Of a stretch of DNA of 64,000 nt, positions 10,044 to 19,967 are shown piece after piece. Every line of letters starts with the position of its first letter. The stretch's first letter is position 1. The stretch comes from Aradus depressus (lineage: Eukaryota; Arthropoda; Insecta; Hemiptera; Aradidae). Under the pieces are notes generated by a model. That model was not told the DNA's origin and made no database searches. It saw only the letters and a list, made by a program, of their open reading frames with translations. Made by a program: the position numbers and the translations under genes. The stretch covers positions 27,041,489 to 27,105,488 of the forward strand of contig OY759224.1 of NCBI GenBank assembly GCA_963662175.1. The letters are read 5' to 3'.

Positions 10044-10976
10044 AGAACCTCGATTAACCGTGTCTCGTTTATCCGTGTTCGCGATTAACTATGGTGTGTG
10101 AGCAGTATAGGTTCCTAGAAACTTGGAGACAGAGTAGAGTGACAATGATGAATGTTTTGGCGCTAAAGAAGAAAACAGTCAGACAAGTCAAGCAATGGAA
10201 CCAGTTCATGTCCTCCTCAACTTCTGCCAACAGGAAAATGTTGACTTCCATGACGTCATGATTTTTTTTTGTCTTTTATTTAGAAAGATGCAACTATTGC
10301 TAGGGTGCAACAACCAGCATCCATGATGGCAGGTATGGATATGTTGGTGTGAATGGCATGTGAGAGGAAGGCCACCCAGTGGTAGGTCCTCGGGACGAAA
10401 ATTTATATTAATTATTGTAGGTCCTCGGGACGAAAATTTATATTAATTATTAAGACAAGAACAGAAAAAAAATAAAATAAATAAAAAATTTAAAAAAAAA
10501 TATATATATATAAATAAAAAGGAATTGAAAGACAATTTTGATGAATGGGTAAGAGAGATGATAAAAGTAAAGGAAAATAATGTAAAAAAATAAAAAATAT
10601 TAAGAAGGAATAGGATTTAAGGTGGCAGCAAGTCGCAGTTCCATCTTCTCTTCAACCTTCGTGGGTGGTTTTGTGGTAAGTGTTGTGAAGATAAAGTACG
10701 TATTTCAGGGTTTGTATGTGTGTAAAGTTTTCTAAAAAAACGTATGTGTCATGAATTTGAGAAAAATTAAAACTGAAGTAAGGAAAATCATTTCAAACCG
10801 CAAAAAACAAAGAAGGATTACTTCATATTTCAAACCCTTATAACGTTATAACATGACAATGTACACACGTGTAATTCGTTAAATAAAAAAAAGTCTCGAT
10901 TAACCGTGGTTTTCATTTATCCGTGCGACCTCTCCCCCCTCCCCCCCCATTACTCCGGATAATCGAGGTTCTACTG
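10044..10976. mobile_element. pogo/Tigger-type element split by a Jockey insertion
   Basis: The right end, TCGAGGTTCTACTG followed by TA, and the left end, AGAACCTCGATTAACC, are inverted repeats of the CAGTAGAACCTC type common in pogo/Tigger elements. The outermost bases of the left end are eroded. Its body matches the intact 388 bp element at 30857-31244 on both sides of an insertion at 10262-10747. No transposase is present. Confidence 0.75.
10262..10747 (-). mobile_element. Jockey-type retrotransposon 3' end, nested
   Basis: The minus-strand 3' UTR of the same Jockey family as 42016-42895: shared blocks are 'GTGCAACAACCAGCATC', 'GGAATTGAAAGACAATT' and 'GTTCCATCTTCTCTTCA'. The T run at its left edge is the poly(A) tail. 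GTCATGA occurs at 10255-10261 and 10748-10754, a 7 bp target-site duplication. A 36 bp direct duplication (10382-10452) is internal. No RT remains. Confidence 0.8.
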
Positions 10977-10984
10977 TATAGAGA

Positions 10985-11235
10985 AAGTTATGTCTTCGGG
11001 TGAAAATTTCATATTGTTTTCACCGGAATTTCATGTTTTCCATGTCTTCCCTTCAACCGATTTGGCTGAAAATCAATAGGTGTCGTCCTTAAAGAGTTCT
11101 GAATATACGAATAAAATTTCATGTCGATCCATTCATTCTATCCGGAGTTATCATGAAATGAAATTTGACACGATTACATAACGAAATTCTGACAGATTAT
11201 TTAAATTCCCATATACTTCGTAACGCTGCGGAAGT
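10985..11235 (-). repeat. HE family copy (minus orientation)
   Basis: 'TTTGGCTGAAAATCAATAGG', 'TGTCGATCCATTCATTCTAT', 'CCATATACTTCGTAACGC' and the end 'TGCGGAAGTATATA'. The beginning is truncated or rearranged. Confidence 0.65.
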
Positions 11236-11283
11236 ATATATACTATATATAATATCTTCTGTATGTGCCTCTGGGGCTTATGT

Positions 11284-11360
11284 ATACCAGAAGGACGAAA
11301 GAGCACTCTCTGGTAGTAGACGATATGACCTCGTAGTTAAAACCCGGGCAGAAGTCACAA
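11284..11360 (+). mobile_element. SINE-A 3' fragment
   Basis: A short piece with 'GACGAAAGAGCACTC', 'GGTAGTAGACGATATGACC' and 'AAACCCGGGCAGAAGTCACA'. Confidence 0.65.
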
Positions 11361-11929
11361 CTAGAATAATTATATCGACACAAAATTTTATTTATTTCAT
11401 ATACTGCTTAAACTTTGAAGATATATCAAAATTATGTATGGAGGAATATAGTGGGCAATAAAAAGTTCTAGAAAAAAATCTTCAAAATATAGATGGCATA
11501 TAAAACAGACGCCCGACCTCGATTTTTGCAAATTTTCTCGATAATTTCTGAACAAAACCCATGTTAAATGTTAAGCTTGGGTTGCTGTGAATTGTTCTAT
11601 CTATAGACTAGAGTCTAGGTCCATCCTATTATGGACTTTTTCACGTTTTAATGCTTTTTGGATTATATTTAATTTTTTTATTTACTTGGCTTTTTTGTTT
11701 ATTTTTAATTTATTTATTTTATTTTTAAATTTTTTCCCAGAAATTACATTGAAACGAAACAGGAGAAAAAAAAATAATTCCCAAGCATTCAGCGTTTGAC
11801 CCACTCTAAAAACCAGTTTTTTGTCTTAGCTGTCGGTCGATTCATTCCCACAGATCTCTGAAAATATGTCAACCATCCTATCCGCATCAGTATAAAATTC
11901 TTGACTTACTTTTTACATACCTTAAACGT

Positions 11930-12100
11930 GACAGTAAGATGTTCTGGTATGAGATTTCTCATAGACGTAAAAGACGTTGTCTTCCCATTGTGTCATCATC
12001 AGTGGACACATCCCACACCGTACAGTTTCATTAGACTCAGTGTGGGATGTGCTTCTGACGATGACACAGTTTCAGTCATAGAGATAATGCTAAAACTTGG
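11930..12100. repeat. PL-C relative, degenerate inverted pair
   Basis: 'GTAAGATGTTCTGG', 'GAGATTTCTCATAGACG' and 'AGACGTTGTCTTCCCA' match the PL-C arm at 19968-20060. A shorter inverted partner follows ('GTGTGGGATGTGCTTCTGAC'). The hammerhead-like core is only weakly preserved. Confidence 0.5.
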
Positions 12101-13412
12101 TACAAATGCCTCATTCCAGTGACAATGTAACATATTGAAAATTTCAGCCACATCAGTCGAGCGTCGTGAACTGTAGCTCTTTTTCCTGGACTATTGACGA
12201 ATTTTTGGTATTAAGTGAAACTCACAATAAAATTCTTTCTTTTAGGTTTTAGGTCACAGTTAGGTTTTTGGTTTATTTGTAATTTTTTTTTTTTTAATTT
12301 AGAAATAGTTATTTACAACTGTATAAATAATATATGCAACATGTAAATTTGATGAAAATCACCCAGTGGTGACACTCCCTGGGCATTGAGTTGCTCTCAT
12401 TTATAACTCACAGTCACTGCTGCTACTAAGGAGGTCTCTAGGCCATTTGCGTTTAAGGCGTCGTTGAGAAAGTGTAGCAGAATGGAAAACATTAGACTAG
12501 AGGAACTCAGGGAGGAAAATAACTTTTTATACCAGATGGGAATGCTGAGGTCAATATGGAGGGTCTTGTTGAAAACATAGAAAGGAGCATTGGCTATTGT
12601 ACGAAGGATTTTAGACTGAAGATTGGAAACTTTGACAGATCCCCGGAGTTTAAGTCTGTAAGTTTGTTTGTAATTAATTTATTTTATCAAGAATTATTTT
12701 ATAATAAAATTATTTTACATTTTTTTAGATTTTTATTTCTAAAAAATCCTATTTTTTCGCAAATTTATTTAAATTTACCATAATCTGTATGTAATCTTTG
12801 GTCCTTAATAAAAAGATAAAATCAGGAAACAATGTTTTTTCAAGAATTCAAAAATGGCGGATTGAAAAAACTGATCCAGAATTTCAAATTCTACTAGAGT
12901 ATTGGGAGTCACTCCATAAGAATTTTCTGAAAAAGATTTGCGGTCGATGTTCTTTTCTCTCCCCTTAGTCTTGCCTTTATCCCAAAGATCAAGAGAACTT
13001 GACTGAAGATACTCGTACACTTTAGCTCAAACGTTTACGTTACACTTAAGTCCCCAATCGTTTACGAAGAACCTAACCGTCTTGTTATCTTAACTGATGC
13101 CAAGACTCAGAGAACCCGAATACAGACTTTTTTCCCCTGTTTTATGTTAAGGATGAAGATCATGTTACATTTCTTTATGCAGGAGATGCCGCGATAAAAA
13201 AAAAATCTAAGTTGAAGGAAGCCAGGATATGAAAATGTCTCTATTGCCCATTCCCCGAGTACTTATTTCTTTGAGCTTTACCTTATCGCGTCGAAGAAGA
13301 TATGAAATGATAGTCTTCGTCCGTCTGCGTCAATAAAAACTTAAAATCTTGCCTTTGTCTGCGCTGTTTATATTCAAAACATTACTGGTTAATAAGAAAA
13401 AATATATATTTT
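12101..13412. other. Unassigned stretch
   Basis: No repeat shared within the window and no recognised protein. A short open frame at 12556-12672 ends at CTGTAAGTTTG, which looks like a 5' splice site, but nothing else supports an exon. Confidence 0.3.
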
Positions 13413-13607
13413 TTCCCTCTTAACAATTCTAGTCATGATTACGATATAAGGAAGAAAGAAGACTTTCGAATAACTAAACATTGCTCTTCTCCTTTTGAAA
13501 AAAGTATAACTCATAAAGGAATTAATTTATTTAATGCCCTTCCCCACTTCTTGAAGACAATAGACACAATAAGAAAATTCAAACTTCAACTAAAACGTTT
13601 ATGTTAG
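13413..13607 (+). pseudogene. LINE reverse-transcriptase ORF, C-terminal tail
   Basis: The frame ending at the TAG at 13605 reads KKEDFRITKHCSSPFEKS followed by THKGINLFNALP and ends in QLKRLC. A basic stretch followed by a G-x-x-L(F/W)N-x-LP motif is typical of the extreme C-terminus of CR1/Jockey-like LINE polymerases. A diverged copy lies at 44765-44900, interrupted upstream by a SINE. This copy shows the uninterrupted site. The catalytic part is absent. Confidence 0.6.
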
Positions 13608-13688
13608 AGGGAACCCTCTATTTATTTATTTATTTATTATTTTATTTTATTTTTTTTTTTATTTTTTTTTTTTTTTCTATTTTATTTC
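13608..13688. repeat. T/ATTT-rich low-complexity tract
   Basis: ATTT repeats run into long T runs separated by single A. The tract separates the LINE C-terminus from the Penelope-like segment. Confidence 0.7.
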
Positions 13689-14280
13689 TGGTACCGTTAT
13701 GTTGATGACATATGTATCTTATTTAATGGTTCTAATAGACAAATTAAGCAACTCTTTGACTTTGTAAATAATATTCATGATAAAATAAAATTCACCATAG
13801 AATTAGGGGGTGACAAATTAAATTTTCTAGACTTAAATTTAAAAATAAATAATAATAAACTTGAATACAACATCTACAGAAAACCGACAACCACAGATTC
13901 AATCATACACAATACATCGAACGCTCCTATATCACATAAACATGCGACATTTTACTCATTCTTCCATAGAGCTTACACAATACCACTAAACGTGACAGAC
14001 AGAAACAAAGAAATAGATATAATCAACAACATAGCCATAAAAAACGGATACAAACAACATACAATAGAAAAAATTAGAAAAAAAAAAAGTAACCAACAAA
14101 ATCAATTTAAAAGATATCTCAGACATAATAAACACAACAGAAACAAAGAAATGGGTAAGCTTACCCTATTACGGGAAAATTTCTGAACAAATAGGCAATA
14201 TTCTTAAAAAAGAAAACTTCAAAGTTAGTTTCAGAACAAATAGGACACTTTACAAACACCTTAACAATACGAAAGACCGA
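13689..14280 (+). pseudogene. Penelope-like reverse transcriptase fragment, frameshifted
   Basis: The translation from 13689 begins WYRYVDDICILFNG, where the VDD aspartates belong to the RT catalytic motif. It continues with FTIELGGDKLNFLDLNL, then EYNIYRKPTTTDSIIH and NTSNAPISHKHATFYSF, a block order characteristic of Penelope-like elements. An A-rich run near 14081-14088 shifts the frame. After it the protein resumes with KKWVSLPYYGKISEQIG and FRTNRTLYKHLNN up to about 14280. The N-terminal RT fingers and any GIY-YIG endonuclease are missing. It lies between a LINE C-terminus and a PL-A tail. Confidence 0.8.
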
Positions 14281-14910
14281 ATATTTATTTATTTATTTAT
14301 ATATTAGTTTATTTCTCTTATTTTTCTCTTTTATGTACTTTTATTACCTTTTTATTTATTTTTTCATATATTTATATATATTCTATAATTGTTATTGTTA
14401 TCATGTTTTATTTATATTTTCTATATTTCGCACATTGTAAGCAGTGTGCACAAAATGAGAGTACGGGAACAGATAACCTGGTCTATAACTTCCCCGCTGG
14501 TTATCCACTGCCTTCTAGATATCAGTGGTGCTTGTAGTCGCACTATCGATTTTATATTTTTTATATCGATACTATATATTTGTAACCCTGTACGGGAATA
14601 GGTAAGCTCCCCGCTGATTATCCACTGCCTCCGAGATATCCGGAAAAATTTATAAAAAATTATCATCTTAATTTCAATTAAATTAAAAAAATTATCTACT
14701 GTAATATTTTTGCACTCATATTTTCAAGTATTTACTTATTAATTTAATTTTATTTTATAGTAGTATTGTTAATTTTAATCCATGTGTGTCAGACTCTAAG
14801 AGTTAATATCTGATTATGTGTCTAACTTAAAAGCTATCTTAATGTATAACTTCTTATGACCTATCCTATTACCATCTTATGGTTCAACGGAAATAAATAT
14901 TATTAATATA
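14281..14910 (+). repeat. PL-A segment with internal duplication
   Basis: AT-rich DNA containing 'TTGTTATTGTTATCATG', 'TATTTCGCACATTGT' (the PL-A lead-in to the hammerhead-like motif, here broken) and the PL-A end 'TTAATGTATAACTTCTTATG' then GGAAATAAATATTA. A ~55 bp stretch around 14458-14523 recurs at 14588-14640 ('TATCCACTGCCT', 'GAGATATC'). Confidence 0.55.
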
Positions 14911-15170
14911 CCTCATTCTTGGATAGACTGGGGAATGAACATGGTCCGAGAACGTCCCATGAGGTTGGGAAAATGAAGTATGGACTTTATGTATACGATT
15001 GAATAAATCATGATGTGTGGCCTGGAGCTTCAGGTGAAGATTTAAGAAAAGACGGAGAATAGCAACGATGGAATATTCTGCATATTTTGTCAAAAAGCGA
15101 AAATATGCAGCTTCCTGGAATATATTTTGACCATTTTCGCTATCATATCTGTGTGACGTCTAACTCAGAA
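14911..15170. other. Unassigned stretch
   Basis: Nothing recognised. Two overlapping short frames on opposite strands have no family resemblance. Confidence 0.3.
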
Positions 15171-15174
15171 ACGA

Positions 15175-15580
15175 TTGTAGAAATGAACTTCGTCTGTGTG
15201 TCTTTGGTGACTGTTCACACGATAACTCCCGAAAGAATGAATGTATCGACACGAAATTTTATAAGTGTATCCAGAACACTCTAAGGACGACACCTACTAA
15301 TTTTCAGTCAAATTGGGCGAAGGGAAGAGGGGGATTAGGGGGGAGGCTAAACACAAAAAATCTAATAATTGTCGATTTAATGAATGAATCGAAATAAAAT
15401 TTAGTAGGTTAGGTTAGGTTTTATGACTCATGCCCGGGCTTTAACTACGAGGTCATATCGCCTACTACCTAAAATTTAGTATATTATGATTCAGAAGCCA
15501 CAATAAGTATAATATTGAGTTTTAGGCCAAACGATCGATTTAATTTGTGCTGGGGAAGTGCAGAGCCGGTGATTCTCTTC
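15175..15580 (+). repeat. HE family copy with embedded SINE-A fragment
   Basis: 'GATAACTCCCGAAAGAATGA', 'ATGTATCGACACGAAATTTT', 'AATTGGGCGAAGGGAAGAGG' and 'TGTGCTGGGGAAGTGCAGAG'. At 15409-15475 a minus-strand SINE-A 3' end interrupts it, opening with TAGGTTAGGTTAGGTT and including 'GCCCGGGCTTTAACTACGAG'. The HE text 'AAATTTAGT' is present on both sides of the SINE fragment, a likely target-site duplication. Confidence 0.75.
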
Positions 15581-15584
15581 TCTT

Positions 15585-16009
15585 GATTTCCATATTGAAT
15601 TAATCGTAATAAAGTCTGTGAAAGAAACTGTGAAACAAAGGGAATCATTACTATATTTCTTTTCTTAAGATGAATAATGATTTAGGGCGGAAAGGAAGTA
15701 GTTAGTTAAGAGATTTAACACAATTCTCGACGGAAGAAAAGTCGCACATTATAAAAACGGAAATTAAAACATTAAAAAAGAGGAAGAAAATGTGTTTTTC
15801 TTTGGCTCATTAAATAGAATAATTATAAGGAGGAAGATAAACTGGCGTACGTTTAGCAGGAATAGCCCTGTATAAGCTGTGTGAGTGAACGGGGTCTCTA
15901 CAGAGCAAGAAACTCACCCTTCTGTGGGTTCAGCAAACAGACTAGGCCCCAAGATTTTGAAGAACCTTCCAGTTACAACCCCCTCCCCTAATTGAAAATT
16001 CGCAGATAA
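15585..16009. other. Unassigned stretch
   Basis: Mixed sequence with no recognised element or coding region. Confidence 0.3.
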
Positions 16010-16145
16010 ATTTCGCTATAAAATTTCATGCCTATATTTTTTTAAATAAATTTCGGAATCAAGAAATCGGGGAACATGTAATTCCGCATTGAATTTCTAA
16101 CCGATTATAAAACTTTCCGTTTACTTTGTGTAGCTGGGGAAACCT
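16010..16145 (-). repeat. HE family end (minus orientation)
   Basis: 'TAAATTTCGGAATC', 'TTGAATTTCTAACCGATTAT' and 'GTTTACTTTGTGTAGCTGGG', the terminal hairpin, then directly a LINE remnant. Confidence 0.65.
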
Positions 16146-16157
16146 TTTGTAATCTGG

Positions 16158-16337
16158 ATGGCTGTGGAGGACACGGTCCACTTCCTGGAGGTCTGTCTTG
16201 TCCTGACAGGGAGGCTGAGGTACCTGGACAGGGCCAGCTTCTCTCTGGAGAAGACCATCCAGATACTCAATGGCAAGGATTACCACTCACTCTGTCTATT
16301 CATTGGATGCTACCAAATACAGGAAATTTCTTGTTGA
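16158..16337 (+). pseudogene. LINE ORF2 C-terminal fragment
   Basis: The frame MAVEDTVHFLEVCLVLTGRL... LDRASFSLEKTIQILNGKDY ends at a TGA at 16335. It resembles the region after the RT in many insect LINEs, where a Cys/His cluster (here EDTVHFLEVC, its upstream CxxC lost) is followed by a helical tail with an SLEKTIxILNG-like motif. About 59 codons remain and no catalytic residues. The opposite strand also has an open frame but no resemblance to anything. Confidence 0.6.
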
Positions 16338-16439
16338 AAAATGTTAATTATTAAATAATATATTTAAAACTCTTTACAGTTACATCCATGTTGTCCTTTG
16401 TTTTTCTTATTACAGTACTGTAGTTTATTGTTCCATTTA

Positions 16440-16567
16440 GGAAATTTAGGACTCCCACAGTAGAGTTGGGCTCATGTCCACCAGAGTGACGAAAGAGAGC
16501 TCTGGCAGTAGGCGATATGACCTTGTAGTTAAAGCCTGGGCATGAGTCATAAAACCTAACCTAACCT
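16440..16567 (+). mobile_element. SINE-A 3' fragment
   Basis: 'GGACTCCCACAGTAGAGTTG', 'CACCAGAGTGACGAAAGAG', 'GCAGTAGGCGATATGACC' and the tail AAAACCTAACCTAACC. The 5' half is absent. Confidence 0.8.
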
Positions 16568-17000
16568 CAAACAGGTTCGTGGTGGTTAAGGGTGGGTTTC
16601 AGTAGTTTGACCTAGACCCATGACCTCCCTTCCTGGCCCTGGACATAAAAAATCCCTCTACTCCCTAGATGTACTGCAAATCTTGCAAACACCATTGATA
16701 TATCCACAGATTATAACCTATAAAATATCAACACAAGGGTCCCTCCCTTTCTAAAGACTGTAAAAAGAACTTAATAATATTTTTATTTGTCTTTAGTTAT
16801 TCTTCTTGTTATGTGTGGTTACTCTTCTTTAAAAAGTTTAAAATTTTCTTTCTAAGGAAGCTTTATAGACAGCCCCCTCTACTTTATCATATAAATCACA
16901 ATATTATTATAATCATGATTCATCACTCAGACTTTCAAAGTTACTCACTTCACTTCTCTCTCAATATTCACTGCTTCTCATTTGTTCAAAAAAGTAAGTA
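16568..17000. other. Unassigned stretch
   Basis: No recognised gene or shared repeat. The right edge carries AAGTAAGTATATATACTTAC, which marks the 3' border of the RTE element. Confidence 0.35.
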
Positions 17001-17017
17001 TATATACTTACTCACTC

Positions 17018-18530
17018 TTACTCCGTTGGCGACGAACCCTGAAGATCCTTAGCCGCCCACACTAGCCTTCTCCACCGCGATCTGTCGTGCGCCACCGGTC
17101 GCCAGTTCACCACGTGGTGTTCCACAGCATCCTTCTTCACCAGGTCAGCCCACCTCAGCCTTGGTCTTCCTCGTGATCTGGCTCCTTGGACCTGAGCGTC
17201 CTATGGCTGTCTGCTGTCCGCTTCTCACCACGTGTCCAGCCCATCTTAAGCGCCGTGATTTCATATCTGCAACTACGGTCGGGTGTTGCCAGAAGATGTC
17301 CCTCAGCTCCCTGTTGGTTCTGATCCTCCACTCTTGGTTTCTCTATCCTTGACCGGACCTGCTATCTTCCTCAGCACTTTATTTTCAAACGTCTGGAAAC
17401 GTTTCTCCAGATGTGAGGTCAGGGTCCAGGTTTCACACCCATAGATCAGAACGGGCTTTACCATGGAGCTGTAGATCCTATACTTCAGGTTCCTTGACAA
17501 GGCTCTGGACCGTAGCAGCTTGATGACAGAGAAATACGCTCTTTGGGCCTGCAGAAGTCTTCTGTCCACCTCCTCCAACATCGAGTTGATCCTAGTTACC
17601 GTGGACCCGAGATACCTGAAGTTCTCAACTCTTGGGAAGGAGAAGGTCCCCACATTTAATTCCTGCTCCAGATGAATATTCTTACTGACTATAAGGTTGT
17701 CGCTCTTGTCGACATTAACTTCCAGCCCTACTCTGCAGCTGTGCTTAAGTAGTTTTCCCGCCTTACTTTTAACTTCTTCTGGGCTGTTTCCTAAGAAGGC
17801 CACGTCATCCGCATACGCCAGGACTCCGTTTTCTCCGGCTATCTGGGTGCCTTCCTCGTTCCTCATCACCTGCCTTATCACTCGCTCAAGGGCCAGGTTG
17901 AAGAGGAGAGGGGAGAGGCAGTCACCTTGCTTGAGGCCACTCATAACATCGAAGGGCTCCGAAAGTTCTCCTTGGACCATAACTCTGCTTTTTGCTCCTT
18001 CGATACATGCCTTTACCATTCTTATGAGTTTTTCCGGGAATTTAAATTCTCTCATCATAGCCCACAAACTTTTCCGATGTATTGAATCATAAGCAGCTCG
18101 GAAGTCTATGAATAGTGCATGGGTATCCTGTTGCATCTCCCATTGCTTTTCCAGAATTTGTCTGAGAACAAATATCTGGTCCAAAGTGCCTCCTTCCACG
18201 TCGGAAGCCCGCTTGGTACTCTCCAAGGATGCTTTCAGAGTAGGGGGTCAGCTTCGTTAGGAGGATTCTTGAGAAGACCTTATACGCCACTGACAATAAC
18301 GATATGCCCCGGTAGTTGCAGCATTCGGTCCTACTTCCTTTTTTCAGTAAGGGACATATCAGGCTCGTGTTCCAAGCATCGGGTATTCTTTCCTCTCTCG
18401 ATATCTTTACAATGAGTTGGTAAAGAACCTCTGCCAGATTTTTTCCTCCCTTCTTAAATAATTCGGCTGGCAAGTTATCCATTCCTGGAGCCTTCCCATT
18501 CTTCATCTTGCTGATGGCAAGTTCTACGTC
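17018..18530 (-). pseudogene. RTE-clade non-LTR retrotransposon, 5'-truncated and frameshifted
   Basis: Read on the minus strand, the protein begins at 18530 inside the RT domain with ISKMKNGKAPGMDNLPAEL. It proceeds through WNTSLICPLLKKGSRTECCN, YRGISLLSVAYKVFSRIL and GEYQAGFRRGR, then FIDFRAAYDSIHRKSLW (first catalytic Asp), GLKQGDCLSPLLFNLAL, AYADDVAFLG (catalytic YADD at 17804-17815) and LIYGCETWTL, to the C-terminus RWADLVKKDAVEHHVVNW and a TAA at 17018. This block order is the RTE clade. One extra G near 18190 and single-base shifts near 17335 and 17200 break the frame, so it is dead. The 3' UTR is almost absent. AAGTATATAT occurs just outside both ends (about 16996 and 18532), a possible target-site duplication. 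Confidence 0.9.
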
Positions 18531-18540
18531 TTAAGTATAT

Positions 18541-18551
18541 ATAGGTGTTAA

Positions 18552-18586
<35 letters not shown>
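18541..18586. repeat. (TA)n microsatellite
   Basis: About 20 TA units between the RTE 5' truncation point and the mariner element. They probably grew from the AAGTATATAT at the RTE border. Confidence 0.85.
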
Positions 18587-18587
<1 letters not shown>

Positions 18588-18602
18588 CTTCTTTTTTTGT
18601 TA

Positions 18603-19603
18603 TACCGGGTGATTCATTTAACCTGAAAAACAAGAATAAATCGAAAAATAAGCTTTATCGAAAAAAATCGTTCAAACAAAAGTTGCAGGGTTTAAAGGGG
18701 AGCATATAATGGTAATACGAAATTTAACCTTGAATGGCGTTTTCAGGGTCAAATCAACGGCAACTTCAATTTTTTCAATAGGAACCCATAGTTTTAATTG
18801 CATACTTGTATTCTACGTAAAAAAATACGTATCTTTTGTAGGAAAAGTTTCGTTTGAAAATGTCAATTTTTTATGGTTTTGAGAATATAAGAAACGAGAC
18901 TATCCTAACCGATGGATTGGTCGAGGTGGTCCAGTAAACTGGCCAGCTAGGTCACCGGACTTAACTTCGCCAGATTTTTTTCTATGGGGATATTTAAAAG
19001 AACAAGAATACAAAAATGTGGCAACTACAACTGAAAATATGAAAGAGAGAATCAGAAATGCATGTAGAGAAATTGACAGAAAAACTTTATTAAGGACGGT
19101 GCAATGTTTCATTACACGTGTTGAATAATGTATTGAAGTTCAGGGACATCATTTTGAACATTTATTAAGATGATAATTAATTGTTGATAAGTGGTGTGAA
19201 ATTATTCAATTAAAATTTGTTTTCAAAATTTTGTGTAAAATATTGATTCTTTGTTACAATAACATTCATTTTAATTTAATCTATGTTTATTTCTTTGTGC
19301 ATCAAATTTGTGTTTTTAAATTCTCAAAACCATAAAAAATTGACATTTTCAAACAAAACTTTTCCTACAAAAGATACGTATTTTTTTACGTAGAATACAA
19401 GTATGCAATTAAAACTTTGGGTTTCCATTGAAAAAATTGAAGTTGCCCTTGACTTAACCCTGAAAACGCCACTCGAGGTTAAATTTCGTATTACCATTAT
19501 ATGTCCCTCTTTAAACCCTGCAACTTTTGTTTGAACAATTTTTTTCGATAAAGCTTATTTTTCGACTTATTCTTGTTTTTCAGGTTAAATGAATCACCCG
19601 GTA
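18603..19603 (+). mobile_element. Tc1/mariner-superfamily element with 284 bp terminal inverted repeats
   Basis: A 1001 bp element flanked by TA (18601-18602 and 19604-19605). The outer sequence TACCGGGTGATTCATTTAAC begins a 284 bp repeat (18603-18886) that recurs inverted at 19320-19603 with only a few percent differences. Such long TIRs are unusual for the superfamily, whose ends are commonly 20-30 bp (some members reach a few hundred). The near-identical arms suggest recent insertion. The interior keeps only the last third of a transposase. Confidence 0.9.
18889..19173 (+). pseudogene. Transposase C-terminal remnant (DDE/D family)
   Basis: The frame from 18889 reads RDYPNRWIGRGGPVNWPA, then RSPDLTSPDFFLWGYLKE. 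The W-x-x-RSPDL-x-x-xDFFLWG signature contains the third catalytic acidic residue (D before FFLWG) of IS630/Tc1/mariner transposases. The protein continues ATTTENMKERIRNACREI, typical of the C-terminal helix in arthropod copies. An in-frame TAA is at 19126-19128, and the same frame reads on to a TGA at 19171. The first two catalytic Asp and the DNA-binding domain are deleted, so it cannot move itself. Confidence 0.85.
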
Positions 19604-19622
19604 TATATTATTTTAATTACAG

Positions 19623-19700
19623 TGAAAAAAGTCGTCGAATCGCCGTCTATGTACTTCCCTAGCACGAATTTATCTGTTTGGGTTAAAAGTCAATATTTGA
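19623..19700 (-). repeat. HE family end fragment
   Basis: 'AAAAAAGTCGTCGAATCGCC' then 'GTACTTCCCTAGCACGAATT', the hairpin end followed by the start of the HE body. Confidence 0.65.
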
Positions 19701-19752
19701 TACCTATATAATACAAGGGGTTCGTTCCGCCAGTAAATATGTTACTGTTGTC

Positions 19753-19946
19753 ATACCTTTCGGAGGACACTGTCGTCACTGGCTGCTGGTCGAGTACTGT
19801 GGTCGAGCGCTTTCGACATCATCTTCAAGCCACCGTTAGTATTGTACAATATTAAACATTAACAGTTTGTCTTCACATCGAAAGTGCTCGTCCACAGTAC
19901 TCGACCAGCAGCCAGTAACGACAGCCAGTCCACCGAAAGGTATAAA
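19753..19946. repeat. Fold-back with ~65 bp arms
   Basis: The left arm, from 'ATACCTTTCGGAGGACACTG' through 'GGCTGCTGGTCGAGTACTGT' to 'CGCTTTCGA', is inverted at 19878-19945 ('TCGAAAGTGCTCGTCCACAG', 'GACCAGCAGCCAGTAACGAC', 'CCACCGAAAGGTAT'). On the minus strand the left arm contains TTGAAGATGATGTCGAAAGC, loosely similar to the PL motifs. Confidence 0.7.
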
Positions 19947-19967
19947 CAACATATGTGATAGTAAGAT

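Noticed and set aside
12556..12783. Possible exon ending at a GTAAGT splice donor
   Set aside because: One donor-like word in an AT-rich region, with no acceptor, homologous domain or second exon that could be supported.
15180..15280. Recurring peptide ITPxRMNVSTRNF as a conserved protein
   Set aside because: It is the translation of the HE repeat. Stops and frameshifts fall at random between copies and the similarity is at the DNA level.
17697..18092. 131-codon plus-strand open frame
   Set aside because: Antisense to the RTE reverse transcriptase, which has clear catalytic motifs on the minus strand.
19753..19946. Fold-back at 19.75 kb as a hammerhead-bearing PL family
   Set aside because: TTGAAGATGATGTCGAAAGC is only loosely like the core, without a clear stem II. 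Reported as a plain fold-back.
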